From assembly GCA_013368315.1 (NCBI GenBank), contig JAACJM010000025.1, positions 434,001 to 498,000 on the forward strand: a stretch of 64,000 nucleotides of DNA. The letters are read 5' to 3'. The notes beneath the pieces are model-generated. The model was not told the DNA's origin and did not search any database. It saw nothing but the letters and a program-made list of their open reading frames with translations. Both the position numbers and the translations under genes were made by a program. This DNA comes from Tetrapyrgos nigripes (lineage: Eukaryota > Basidiomycota > Agaricomycetes > Agaricales > Campanellaceae). Positions 33,372-44,534 of the stretch are shown in pieces (position 1 is the stretch's first letter; each line of letters starts with the position of its first letter).

Positions 33372-35980
33372 ATGGAAGCTCCTAACATCTTCATCTTCAT
33401 GGACGCCGTCCGCATCAGCGTCGCAGTCTTTACCATTTTCGTCGTTAGCCGCTTTTTCAAATTCTACAATAGCCTCAAGGTCAGTATTCCTACTCAACTG
33501 CTACCTCACTCAACTCCTTCCAGCGAACCCACTCCCTCCCAGGCCGTCGTCCTCCTTTCCAACCCTTCGGTCTCCCAGGCGCCCTCCTCCCTACAACATC
33601 ATGGAACCTAGGTCCCGATATGCACTGGATCAACCGTAAATCCATGTACTCCCAACATGCCCAGGTCGTCTCTATCGTCCCATGGTTAATCGGTCCTTCG
33701 TCGATATGGTCTAACAATTTGGACGTAGCGAGACAGGTTACGGCGGGTGGCCATAAGAGTGATTGGATTAAGCCAGAGGAGGCTAGTCAGGCTTTGTTGT
33801 GAGTGTCGTCTTTTTTTCCCCTAGCGATACATACATACATTCTACAGAGTCTGGGGAATGAACCTCGTCGCCTCCGAAGGCCAAGTCTGGCGTCGTCACC
33901 GCCGAGTCGTAGGCCCCGCTTTCAACTCTAAACTATACAAATTCGTTTGGGAGGAAGCTGTCAAGACGTATAAGGATATGATTGTTACAGAGGGATGGGC
34001 ACACAACAACAACAACAACATCCCCTGCGCCCAAGATCTCACATTCAAATACGCTTTGCTTTTGATTGGGAAATGTGGTTTTGGGTTCAACTTTACTTGG
34101 TGGGTCTTTTCGTTGTCCTCAATGTCTTTATTCTCACACAACACAGGGCCGACCCACCCCAATCCTCCTCCTCCGCACCTGGTTCCCAGTCCCGCATGCC
34201 CGTCCAAGAAGCCATCCGCATCGTCGCAGATTCAAATCTACTCTTCGCCCTTGCTCCAAAGTGGTGTAGAAACCTGCCTTTGGAGAGTATCCGCCACGCC
34301 AGTCGCGCACACGACGAACTAGACGCCTTTATGCATGAACAAGTCGCTCAGAGACGGGCTGTTTACCAGGGGCAACACTCGCATGGGTCCACCGACACAG
34401 CAGATACACCAAACGACATCTTTTCCCTCCTCATAGCAGCCAACGAAGCTGAAGCTGAATCAAAGTATCGTCTAAGTGAGGAAGAGTTGATAGGGAATGT
34501 GTTTGTGATGTTGTTTGCTGGCCATGGTGGGTTTTTCTCTCTTTTCCTTGAGTTTTTTGGTTTTTCTTCCTTCAACGTTACGTTACGTTATGTTGGGTTG
34601 TTATGGACTTGGACTATCAACTAACCTTTCCTTTTCATACCCCCCAACAGAAACAACCGCTCACACTCTTGCTGCCGCCCTAGGATTCCTAGCCGTGTAT
34701 GAGGAGATTCAAGAGGAGGTGTACGAGGAAGTCAAGGATGTTCTTCCGGGCGATTCCAACTCGGACCCAGAATACGAAGAATGTTACTCCAAACTAATCA
34801 AGACTGCTGCGTGTTTTTTTGAGGCTGTTAGGATGTGAGTATTACTTTTTATACTGGGACACCGACTGGATGGTATTGGTCCTCCTTCAATCCGTATTAA
34901 TATTTCCATTCTAGGTTCCGTAAGTCTTTCTCCCAATTGTGCACGTGGATGCATAACAAACTTGCAAGCTTCGACAATGCTACTTGCTACTTGCTACTGC
35001 TAACAAACTCCTACTACTACAGCTGCCGGCCACGTCCTAGTCCGTCAATCAACTTGCGATACGGTTCTCAATATCCCCGTGTCGGGGTCGGGGTCGGGGT
35101 CGAGAGAATCTACAGAGTCAGGATCGGGATCCAACGAGATGAAACCTATACCGATACCCAAGGGTGTGAATGTGGTGATTGATATGGTTGGTGTTCGTGA
35201 GTGTCGCTGTTTTGAAATTGTTTTGTTTTGTGGCTTGGGATTGCTAATGCTCTGCTCTGCTCTCCTTTCCTCTGTCCGTGTCTGTGACCGTGTTCGTGTT
35301 CGTGTCCGTGTTCGTGTTTGTGTCCGTGTTTGTGTCCGTGTCCCACTGGTCCACGCACACGCTGGGATGTAGAATACAACCCGCGATACTTCCCCGACCC
35401 ATACACCTACAAACCATCAAGATGGTACGAGATGGGGAATAATGATTCAGAGGCGTTTAGTGGGTTTAGTATCGGTGAGTATTGGGAGGAGTACTCTTAC
35501 TCTCTCTCTCTCTTTCTTTGTTGCATTCACATTCTCACTCTCATTGTTGTTGTGTTGTTGTTGTTGTTGCTGTCATTGCCGTTCACAACAACAACACAGG
35601 CCCCCGTGCATGCGTAGGCCGCCGTTTCGCCATCACCGAAGCTGTATGTTTCATTGCGTGTCTTTTGAGGGATTATAGAGTTGAGCCTTTGTTGGGGGTT
35701 AAATCTGATGGTGAGTTTCGTGATTCGTGATTCGTGACGGGTCTTGTCTATCTATCCTATCTATCTATCTATCCTATCTATCTATCTATCCATCCTATCT
35801 ATCTATCTATCTATCTATCTATGTACTAACCAGCCTATCCTCCCTCGGTTTCAATTTCTTTTCTTCGGAGCAGGTACCAAAGAAACTAGAACCGAATGGC
35901 GGGAACGAGTTTTAGATGGCAAGATTGTGTTGACGTTGGGTGTGAAGGATGTTCCGTTGAGGTTTGTTCCGAGGGTGTAA
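33372..35980 (+). CDS. Cytochrome P450 monooxygenase
   Basis: Ten exons (33372-33479, 33524-33798, 33848-34099, 34147-34526, 34651-34834, 34915-34919, 35023-35196, 35373-35474, 35600-35710, 35874-35980) give 565 residues. Residues 1-36 include an N-terminal membrane anchor, so it should sit in the ER membrane. The I-helix motif is Ala-Gly-His-Glu-Thr-Thr, the K-helix is a Glu-x-x-Arg type (Glu-Ala-Val-Arg), and the heme loop is Phe-Ser-Ile-Gly-Pro-Arg-Ala-Cys-Val-Gly with Cys498. The early Trp-Arg-Arg-His-Arg-Arg motif (C-helix) is typical of multi-copy Agaricomycete P450s. Exon 6 is only 5 nt (GTTCC) but is required for phase and restores Met-Phe-Pro after the K-helix. Substrate is unknown; no biosynthetic neighbours are visible. 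Confidence 0.92.
35747..35822 (+). repeat. CTAT microsatellite inside a P450 intron
   Basis: An imperfect run of CTAT/CCTAT units lies in the last intron of the P450 gene. The same gene has GTCGGG repeats in exon 7 (about 35080-35105) and GTGTCC/GTTCGTGT repeats in intron 7 (about 35270-35345). Confidence 0.85.
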
Positions 35981-36767
35981 AGATTTCGAGGGGTATCACA
36001 GTGCACTATTAGTATTAGGGACTGGCCATGGTTAACTTGACTGTTGGTGGTATTTGTGTGTTTTGGAGCTTTTGGAGGAGGTGGTCACGGATATGTTATT
36101 ATATAGGCGGTTGGCGCCAGATGCATGGCTCGGTACCTACCTACCTAGGTGTGCATCATCTGTAGAGTGTATGTATGTATGTATGTCGGACTTGCGTGCG
36201 CGCGCGTAGAAGACTAGAAGTACAGTACAGTTAGTTACGTTACTAGTACTATAGTATACTTACAGCGAATACATAGTCATAGTTCCATCTCAATTTGAAT
36301 CAAATTCTAAAATATTTCTTGGACACTCGCCAACGTTGGCGTTCAGCTTGAGGTTTATCATTTGATTTGGCAGCACCGAGTCCTTGTCGCTGAGCGGCCT
36401 CATCAGCAAAATACAAGTACAAATACAAGTACACCCGCCTTTCCCTCTCGACTTTTTCAATCCGAAGCCTAGTAGAAAACTTTTTTCGAGTTTGTCAAAT
36501 CGTTGTTGTGACGTATACATAATAATAGTACTAGTACACTGTAGAATATGCATTACATCCAACAGCTGCAAGTTTCTAGTAACCCTAAGCAGGCTGCAGA
36601 AACTCTTCCGAGACCTTGGTAAAATATCAATTGCAAGAGGACACTGTCGGTCACAGCATAGTAGTAGTCTCCTCGTCCTGCACACACTCACTCGTCTTCT
36701 CCTTCCTCCAAAAAGAAAAAAGAAAAAAAGTTGCTTTACAAATTGAAAAATTTTACAAAATTGAAAA
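35981..36767. other. Convergent intergenic region
   Basis: This is 3' sequence between the P450 (plus) and the small secreted gene ending at 36768 (minus). It contains a short GTAT run near 36172 and A/T-rich stretches. Frames on the minus strand at 36290-36690 show no family features. Confidence 0.5.
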
Positions 36768-37249
36768 TTACATCTCCGTCGTCAACCTAACCCACTTTGC
36801 AACTGCAAACTCGGACTGTCCCCAGGCCCAGGGGTTAAGGTTAAGGTTATCCTTGCCTGGCCAAGGGAGACCGTGACGTGAAGGGAGGGAGTAAATTGAC
36901 TCGGAGCCGTCGGATGCCTGTGGAATATGCCATGGGCCATGGGTCGTGGGTGGGTGTTATGTTGGTGTTATAAAAGTGAAATCGAAAGTGAAAGCGAAAG
37001 TAAAAGGGGGAACCAGGGGTATAGGGGAACAAGTAATTAGTACTGGGTGATACTATAACGAGAAGACTTGGATGCTTGGATGATGGAAGGGTTACTATAG
37101 CTACTACTCACCAAGACAGCAGGAAGAGGTGAAGCTGCCGCCGTGGGCATGATGATATTGATGAGGGTCCCGAAGAGTAGGATGGTAGTGAGGAAGGCGA
37201 AGATGAAGGTGAAGGCGAAGGGGGAGGTGGAGGTGGAGGGACGCGGCAT
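36768..37249 (-). CDS. Small secreted protein, 95 residues, Trp-rich tail
   Basis: Two exons (37249-37112 and 36917-36768) join in phase 0 across a 194-nt intron. Residues 1-40 form an unusually long signal peptide or anchor, with a Phe/Ile/Leu-rich core ending Ala-Ala-Ala-Ser-Pro. The mature part of about 55 residues has no Cys and contains three Trp and a Pro-Trp-Pro-Gly-Lys motif. There is no C-terminal CaaX box, so it is not a mating pheromone precursor. It is probably a small secreted protein of unknown role. A TATA box lies about 190 bp upstream on the same strand. Confidence 0.55.
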
Positions 37250-37434
37250 TGTGACTTTGACTTTTTGTTTTGATAGGATGAGGACGAGGATGGGAAGAGG
37301 ATGAGACTGCAGACTGCAGACTGCGGAGAGGCCTAGGGTTGGGATTGACTGAAAGGCTTTTAAGGAAGATAGTCTATCGAATCCTGAGGATGTCTTTCTA
37401 AATGTCCTTATCATAGACTCGGAGTATACCACGT

Positions 37435-37443
37435 CCTTTTATA
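37435..37443 (-). promoter_or_regulatory. TATA box upstream of the 95-residue secreted gene
   Basis: On the minus strand this reads TATAAAAGG, about 190 bp before the ATG at 37249. It directly abuts a (TGGTA)n run at 37443-37466. Confidence 0.5.
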
Positions 37444-38963
37444 CCATACCATACCATACCATGCCATGCTATACCACGCCCTATTATAAAGGCTGTCCAG
37501 GGTCCTTCCGATTTGAGGGTCCTTTAGATAGGGTCGGGACTCGGGGGTGCCGCCCTATGTATACCCTATTTGCCACTGCTATCGGACTTTCAGACTTTTG
37601 GAAGATTAACCGACGGCGACGTCGATGGATCATGGAACATATGGAACCGTGACCAATGGCCGCGTCCTAGGAGCCTGAGCTGACAGGAGCCGGGAGCCAG
37701 GAGCTGGGACAATCTCGTGTACAAATACAAGTTGCAATTTTGCTCCCCCATGGTACATACCTGAGAACGGCCGGAGAGACTTTGAAGACTGCGAGGACGG
37801 TGGTGGACAACCCAGACTCCGAATAAGTACAGTGGAAGAGGTGGTAGACACAGGTACGCATGCAGGCCTGAGGTCGTTGACAATGACATTACATATTGGG
37901 ATTTTTTTCGCGATCCGAGTTGGATCCGAGTGGCAAGTGCGCTTGATTTGATTTGATTGCAATTTGCGACTTGGCCACCAGGTCAACGCATCATGCATCA
38001 CAGTGGCCAGGATCTCGGTCCCACCAAGTTCCAACCGTTCGCCTCCATTTGCTTGGCTCTTCGTAAATCGTGATCAGCCTGGGGTCCCTCTGAAGTACAT
38101 ATATGTAAATCGGCAGAAAGGCTAGTTAAGGAGAAAAGAAAAAAAGAAAAAGCCCTCTTCGATCGCGTGTACTACATACATACTTGGAATTCGTTTGGTG
38201 CCTGCACCTAGTGTTGCCGATAATCGAAGCAGACATCGCGGCTAAAGCGCTACTAAAGGCTAGCTGGAAGAGTTGAGAAAGTCTTGCCCAACTTGAAGGT
38301 CTTTGCAATTTTCTGCGATCCGAGTCACCGCTTGGACAGGCAAGCTTACTACTAAGGGCCTGGAGATGACGATATCGACGTTGAAAGGAGAAACAGGGTG
38401 GATAGTAGAGGCCTAGGATTGCCAGTCAATTGCAACTGCAGAGGCGTCAGGAGCTTATTTAGTAAGGCAAATGAGAAGTGACTTGGCCAACGCACCGTGA
38501 AGCACTCGCTGACTGTCGACTCCCACTATAGCCCACTATCCGTTCGCAACTTGGCATGATCGGTGCGGGTACTGAATGAAAAAGGGAGGTGGCTGTATCT
38601 TCCGAGATCAGGTCAAGGTATGGCTCTCAGTTGTACGGTTAATACCGTTTGCACTAAAAAAACTGCTAAGATGGAAAGATACAAATTTTCTGCGATTTTA
38701 GGTGGATGAACATGATACAATTTACTAAAGAAAGTACGCAATGTGAAACAGAAGGAACGGCGTTCAAGCAATCCAAGTATGGGACTGAGTTGGCTGTGAG
38801 GTGGATGGACGAAGTCGAGAAGATGCTACTTGGTACCCTGGAAGAAGAAACAAAAGAAAAAGGAAAAAAAAAAGGGTTTTTGTTGACATAGACTACAACC
38901 TGCGGTAAAACTTTTCCTGATCATAACGCACTAGCAGAAACGTCTACGTTCCTGGCCGTGTAT
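37444..38963. other. Gene-poor stretch; one weak open frame
   Basis: It begins with an ACCAT microsatellite (37443-37466). The rest has no recognisable gene. A 61-codon plus-strand frame at 38706-38891, preceded by a plausible acceptor (TTTTAG), looks coding-like and ends in a Lys/Glu-rich run, but no upstream exons could be joined. Confidence 0.4.
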
Positions 38964-39577
38964 CTATATGTGAGCGCTTGCGCCTACAAATGCGTTCAAG
39001 GCTGCAGATAGATCTGTGCCTGCACCAACACCTGCGTTTGCGTTGACGCAAATGCCAACACCGGGGCCTGAGCCTGCATTGCAGCCGGTGTCTTCACTTC
39101 CGTTGACGATACCATCGTCGGCTTCATCATCATCCTCGTCATCATCCTCGTCCCCGCTTGTGATGCCATCTTGATCGTCATCCTCATCTCCACTAGTGAT
39201 TCCATCTGCCTCATCATCGTCCTCATCATCGTCCTCTCCATCGTCACTAACGTTTCCATCGTCTTCTGAGTCGTCCTCGTCGTCACTGACGTCGCCGTCG
39301 TCTTCAGATGGAGTCCCTCCCGAAAGGCCGAGGTCGAGATCAGCTGAGGTGTTGCCAGAAAGACCCAAGTCCAAAAACGCGGAAGCATCTACTGCAGCTT
39401 CAGCTTGACGCTTTATGATGCTGGAACCAGCGTTCTGTTAATAGCTTGAGCATCATGGTTGTGGCTGGCAGGGAAGAAAAGATAGAAGAAACTCACCGAC
39501 GCAACAGGAACTGGTGCAGCCGTCGTAGATACGATAAGGGCGAGCCAGACGGTAGCAAGTAATGCAGAGGAGATCAT
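38964..39577 (-). CDS. Secreted, extremely acidic repeat protein with a Kex2 site
   Basis: Two exons (39577-39497, 39434-38964) give 183 residues. Residues 1-20 form a signal peptide ending Thr-Thr-Ala-Ala-Pro. A Lys-Arg pair near residue 35 is a likely Kex2 cleavage site. After it comes a duplicated Leu-Asp-Leu-Gly-Leu-Ser-Gly unit. Residues about 66-140 are mostly Asp and Glu with embedded Gly-Ile-Thr-Ser-Gly-Asp-Glu units. The tail is Gly/Ala/Asn-rich with two Cys. The charge suggests calcium or cation binding, or binding to basic wall polymers; that is inference. A TATA box lies about 130 bp upstream. No family is recognised. Confidence 0.75.
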
Positions 39578-39707
39578 GTTATTCTTCGAACGAAAAAAGT
39601 TGTGTGTAAAGAAGGGAAGGGAAGGGTTTGACCCGCTGAGTGGATATTGAAAGTAAGGAATGAAAGGCTTGAACCTGAGTCTGAGATGACTGGGTGTACC
39701 CAGCTCT

Positions 39708-39716
39708 CCTTATATA
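39708..39716 (-). promoter_or_regulatory. TATA box of the acidic secreted protein gene
   Basis: The minus strand reads TATATAAGG about 131 bp before the ATG at 39577, a typical distance for a fungal core promoter with a short leader. Confidence 0.6.
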
Positions 39717-40381
39717 CGTCTTGTCCGCTTGAATAGGGTTCTTTGCGGAAAATGTAGCAGAGTTTCCGCAGTTTCCACTGAGGGGCATTACATGCGGGGT
39801 GGAATTCTGCGCGATCATACCGTCGATATCGAGGGTGTTGATATGCTATGTCTGTGCTGGAAAAACTTTTGAGCCCAGATATACGCAAGGCGAGAGTGAA
39901 AGGATATCTTCAGTATCATTTTCGGCGTCCAGTGGTTGTCTGGAGCTTGCACAGACAGAGTAGACGTCGCGGCTAATAGGACCTGAAAGGAGCACTGTAG
40001 AGCGATCTGAACGACGTATCAACCTGAGTCATCCCGCTCTTCGTTCCTTCAAGCATTGAGATGAACCTAGATCCTGTACAAGGACCCCATTGAAAGGAGA
40101 ATGGCCGCACAGAATGACTGGGATAGTGCCAAGGGGTGGCATGATCAGAATATCGGCCTGCCCGGTATCGGAGTCCGTTTCAAGTAGAAAGGGCCTGTTT
40201 CTGTCATTAGGGTATCCTTGAGATTGAGACTGCAGTCACTGCCATCAGCAGTGGTGGATTTGCGGCAAGAGGTTTGGACACGGTGTGACTCAAGTGTGAC
40301 TTGACGCGTTCGTCACAAAAATTTTGACCTTCTTTTCCTCGCATTTGCCTCGCATCTTCTCCACTACAAAGGCAACCAAAA
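39717..40381. other. Divergent intergenic region
   Basis: It lies between the acidic secreted gene (minus) and YTM1 (plus) and holds both promoters. No other gene is seen. Confidence 0.5.
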
Positions 40382-41905
40382 ATGGCGTCGTCCTCATCAA
40401 CAGGACCCTCCATCCCGATCATTTTTTCCACCCAAACACCTTACCCACTTCCGTCCCAAAAATTCATGCTTCCAGCAAGCTGGAAACGATACCATCTCTC
40501 TCAACTCGTGAACAAGGCACTATCACTTGCAAAACCTGTCCCTTTTGATTTTATTATCAAAGGAGGGATTCTAAGAACTAGCTTGGCGGAATGGTGTTCT
40601 GAAAATGGTGTTGGAGAGGTGTGTTGTGCTGATTTTTTTCATTTTGCATACCGGATGGATAACTCATAGTCGAAGTGACAGGAAGAAACGCTAGAGATTG
40701 AATATGTCGAGTCGGTGCTGCCACCTCAAAAAATGTCTGATTTGCCTCATGAAGATTGGGTGTCTTCTGTTTCCTGTCATTTGCCGGGGTACGTTCTATG
40801 ATTTCTTTAGCCCGAATGTCTAGCTCAGAAGTCGTCACTCGCAGATACTTCTTTACGGCCTCATATGATGGGTACTTGCGTGCTTTTGATTATTCGCAAA
40901 AACCAGTCTTTACTGGACAAGTCCATTCGGCACCAATCACTTCGATGTGCTTTGTACCGTCATCCTCAAACGCTTCCAATGATGGGGACGGCGAAACCTC
41001 TCAGCTTGTAGCGACTTCGTCGCATGACTTATCTGCTCAACTGTCCCGGTTGACGCTATCTTCCAGCCCTTCCGAGAAATCCAAAATCCAAGTACTTGCT
41101 AGCTTGCATTTACATACCGGACCAGTCTCTTCCGTCGCGTCTACCTCTTCTGGCAAGCACATACTCACCTCATCATGGGACTCTCTCATTGGGCTATGGG
41201 ATACTTCCATTCCCTCATCCGACGAAGTCCCAGAACCGTCTATAACGGACCGAGAGCGCAAAAAACGACGAAGACTGCACGGAGGAGAAAAAGACGCAGA
41301 AAAACCGAAACGAAAAGCTCCTTTGATGGTGCTGAAATCTCATACTGCAAGGGTCTCTCGAATCGTAATAGGAAACGAGGGCAACGACAATTCAGCTTAT
41401 AGTTGTGGTTTTGACTCTACGGTGAGGATATGGGATGTTGAGAATGGCATATGTTCTCATACGATTGTAAGTGTTTCTCGGCGTACTGAAGGCCAGCTCA
41501 TGCTAAATTGAGATTGTATAGACTGCGTCAGAAAAGCCCTTCCTCGATATAGCCCTCAACGCCGACGGTCAGACTGCATTAGCAGCATCTACAGATCGTA
41601 CAATCACAATGTACGACGTTCGTGAATCTTCACGGTCACCCTCTGCCTCCTCTGGGTCTCTTTTACACCCTGCAACGCCTTCTGGCATTGCCTCGGGTAC
41701 AACTGCACACCAAGTTGTTAGTGGGGCGTATGATGGGATTGTGCGGATATGGGATTTACGCAGTCAGAAGAACGCTATGGCTAGCTTTAAAGCCTGGGAG
41801 GGTAAAAAGAAGGTGTTGAGTGTGGATTGGAAGAGAGGGATGGTTGGCGTTGGAGGTGAGGGAGGTTTGGAGGTTTGGAAGGCGGTTGAAGATGTGAGAA
41901 GTTAG
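40382..41905 (+). CDS. YTM1: Ribosome biogenesis WD40 protein Ytm1/WDR12
   Basis: Four exons (40382-40618, 40682-40788, 40845-41466, 41522-41905) give 449 residues. Residues about 10-100 form the NLE domain: Phe-Ser-Thr-Gln at the start, then Leu-Ser-Gln-Leu-Val-Asn and Phe-Asp-Phe-Ile-Ile. WD40 repeats with Trp-Asp endings follow (for example Leu-Trp-Asp, Ile-Trp-Asp-Val, Ile-Trp-Asp-Leu). A basic insert Arg-Lys-Lys-Arg-Arg-Arg sits between blades. By family Ytm1 joins Nop7/Pes1 and Erb1/Bop1 in 60S pre-ribosome assembly in the nucleolus and is removed by Rea1 through its NLE domain. Length matches fungal homologues. Confidence 0.93.
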
Positions 41906-42217
41906 TGGGATACTCGAGTATTGTATAGTCTCTTTCAGTAAAGTAGACAGAGAGAATGGTTGTCCTGTACATATACTGGCGTGCTGCGCTAAGTGCGGAC
42001 AAAAAATTTTGCATCGATCAAATCCATTACAACTTGTCACTCAACTTCCACTTTATTATAAGTCGACCAGTGCTCTCAGTCGCTGGCATCAAGCCCACTC
42101 GCAATCCTGGCTAACCCACCAGGATTCTCCCACCTCATAAACCGAGTCAGAATCGCTCGACCGCCTCCTACACTTCCCGTCAAAGAGCAGTTCAAACATA
42201 TCTTGGCTTGTCTCGTC

Positions 42218-44408
42218 ATGACTTCGCTCGGAGGAGCTGAAGGTGTTGTAATCCCTGCAACACATCCAGGACTTAAGAAGATTCCACCGTATTGGTATCC
42301 GTATACTACCTATGCAAAGGAAAGATGGTTAGGACGCGAATTGCTGGAAGTGGTGTCGACGGAGTTTAGGGATCGGTCTATGGAGTATTATGTGCGTCTT
42401 TTTCTGTGTTGCTAGCTCTGTGTATTCGGAGTTTTGGTGATGGGTTTACTGACTTCCTACTACGAACAGAGATACGCTCTAGAATCTGGTGTGACAACTA
42501 TCAATGGCAAGATCGCTACACCGAATCAAATTATACAAAATGGAGATCGCATGGAGTGAGTCAATCTTTGACAATCTATTTCGCTCTGCTTACTCTTTGA
42601 ACATTTTCCTGCTTCTGCTAGGAATGTCGTTCATCGTCATGAACCGCCTGTCAGTGGGAAACCTGTCAAGATATTACTTGAAGACAAGGAACGAGAGTTT
42701 TTGGTTGTAGACAAACCAGGGAGCATCGTTCGTTCGTCTGACCTCTCCTGTCAAATCTCACTTCATCTAACTATCATCCGCTTTGCTACACATGATAGCC
42801 TGTGCACGCTGCTGGTAGATACCACCGAAATACATTGGCAGCTATTCTCACCAGTGATTTTGGTTATGAAAAAGTCTACGGTACGTCCTTCCATTTTTTG
42901 CTTCCACTGACAATTACGGGGAATGCTCACTTTTGATTTAGCGGTCAACAGATTAGACAGACTGACGTCTGGCTTGATGATAATCCCACTATCCGCTCGT
43001 TGTGCCAGAAGAATGGCAGAAGAGTTTGTGTCAGGCACTGTCCGTAAAGAATATGTTGCACGTTGTAAAGGGGAATTTTCAGAGTGCGGTTTCATTGTCA
43101 TTCACTCTTCTCATTCAAGGTTCTCATTTCCTTCCAATTCATTCAGGACCGAAGTCGTCTGCGAAGAGCCATTGCTGACAATAGACCGTCAGATGGGCCT
43201 GAATATCGTTCATCCAGAGGGAAAAGTGAGTACATACTCCTGTTAACCACCAGTGCCAAAATTGACCAAGGAGAACACCACAGTCCGCCACAACGATATT
43301 CCAACGTATTCGATACGATGCCAATACGGACAGTAGCGTGGTACTATGCAAGCCACTGACAGGTCGTTGTGAGTAGCTTTCGGCACTAGTTTGATAATCA
43401 TGAGAAGGCCTAACATCAGTTCTAGCACATCAGATCCGTGTACACCTTCAATATCTCGGACATCCTATCGCCAATGATCCCGTCTACTCAGAAAAAAGGA
43501 TATGGGGCTCAACCATGGGGAAAGGAGGTCTTGATTTAGCACCCAGTGACGAACGCTCTGCACCTAAGCCTCCAGAACATTTAGCAGATAGCAATTCTGA
43601 ATCACTTGGCACGCCCATGGCACCTGCTGTCGCTGCCGCTGAAGGTTTGGACAATCCTTCGACGGAAACTCAAATGCAAACGCAAACCCCGAGGAAATTA
43701 CTGCCTAGAGAGACGGGGGAGGATATTGGTATGGGTTCACCTGTCCCATTGTCCAGCGAGGCAGTGGAGGTTATCACCCGTCTGAGGAACATGAAGGACG
43801 AGGCAGAAGATTGGAGTCGCTGGCGGGATGTAGTTTTTCGGGCTAAAGGCAACCTCAGGGCACCCCGTTCTCTGGAAATAAAGAGACCACCACCGCAGAA
43901 TAGGAGGAAGAAGAACAGGGGGGAGTTTGTGGATCAGTCGCTGAACGACGCCATCAAAGCGCTAAACGTCTCTCAATCGGAAGCATCCTCAGACGTCCCT
44001 ACGAGCAATTTGACGAGTGAGGTTAACACGCCGTTGGAACTGGGGGCTGTTGACATCGCTGTTGCTCCTGCTGAAGGTGTCGACAAAGCATCGGGGGCTG
44101 CTGCTGCTGCTGTTGAAGGACCTGAGAGAGAGCTCGAACCCTTCCAGCTTTCGACTGCCGAGGCTATCGAAATCGCTCGCAAAGTCATCTCGGATGCAGA
44201 AGGCCAGGCGCTTATTCCAGAGGCACCTCGAGAGGATGGCGAACCGCAGCTGTACTGTCCTGAGTGCTACCTTCCATTGCATCCGGATCCCAAGCCGGAA
44301 AAGCTGTATATCTTCTTACATGCACTTCGGTATACGACGAGCTTGGGATGCTTTGAAACCGAGATGCCTGAATGGAGTGCTGAAGGATGGACTTGGGATC
44401 GGGATTGA
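42218..44408 (+). CDS. RNA pseudouridine synthase, Rib2/Pus9 (RluA) type
   Basis: Eight exons (42218-42391, 42470-42555, 42622-42727, 42799-42880, 42942-43083, 43147-43225, 43284-43368, 43426-44408) give 578 residues. After an S4-like segment (Gly-Val-Thr-Thr-Ile-Asn-Gly-Lys, then His-Arg-His-Glu-Pro-Pro) comes the RluA core. Key motifs are Val-His-Ala-Ala-Gly-Arg-Tyr and the catalytic Asn-Arg-Leu-Asp-Arg-Leu-Thr-Ser-Gly with its Asp. Residues 260-500 are a Pro/Glu/Ala-rich insert. The end has the Rib2/Pus9 tail Cys-Pro-Glu-Cys followed by Leu-His-Ala-Leu-Arg-Tyr. Pus8/Pus9 modify U32 of tRNAs. The ATG at 42218 may not be the true start, because an upstream exon is possible. Confidence 0.88.
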
Positions 44409-44534
44409 GAAGTTGATGAGGTCTAGAAGCTCAAATGTTCGCATACTCAGTAGCTTGGTCAAGGTGGTATGATTAAATTTTGATCCCAAATCATAGCGTA
44501 GTTGTACAGACGGCCCTAATAGATATTACATCGC

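Noticed and set aside
36768..37249. Mating pheromone precursor
   Set aside because: Small secreted gene but with no CaaX C-terminus and a classical signal-type leader instead.
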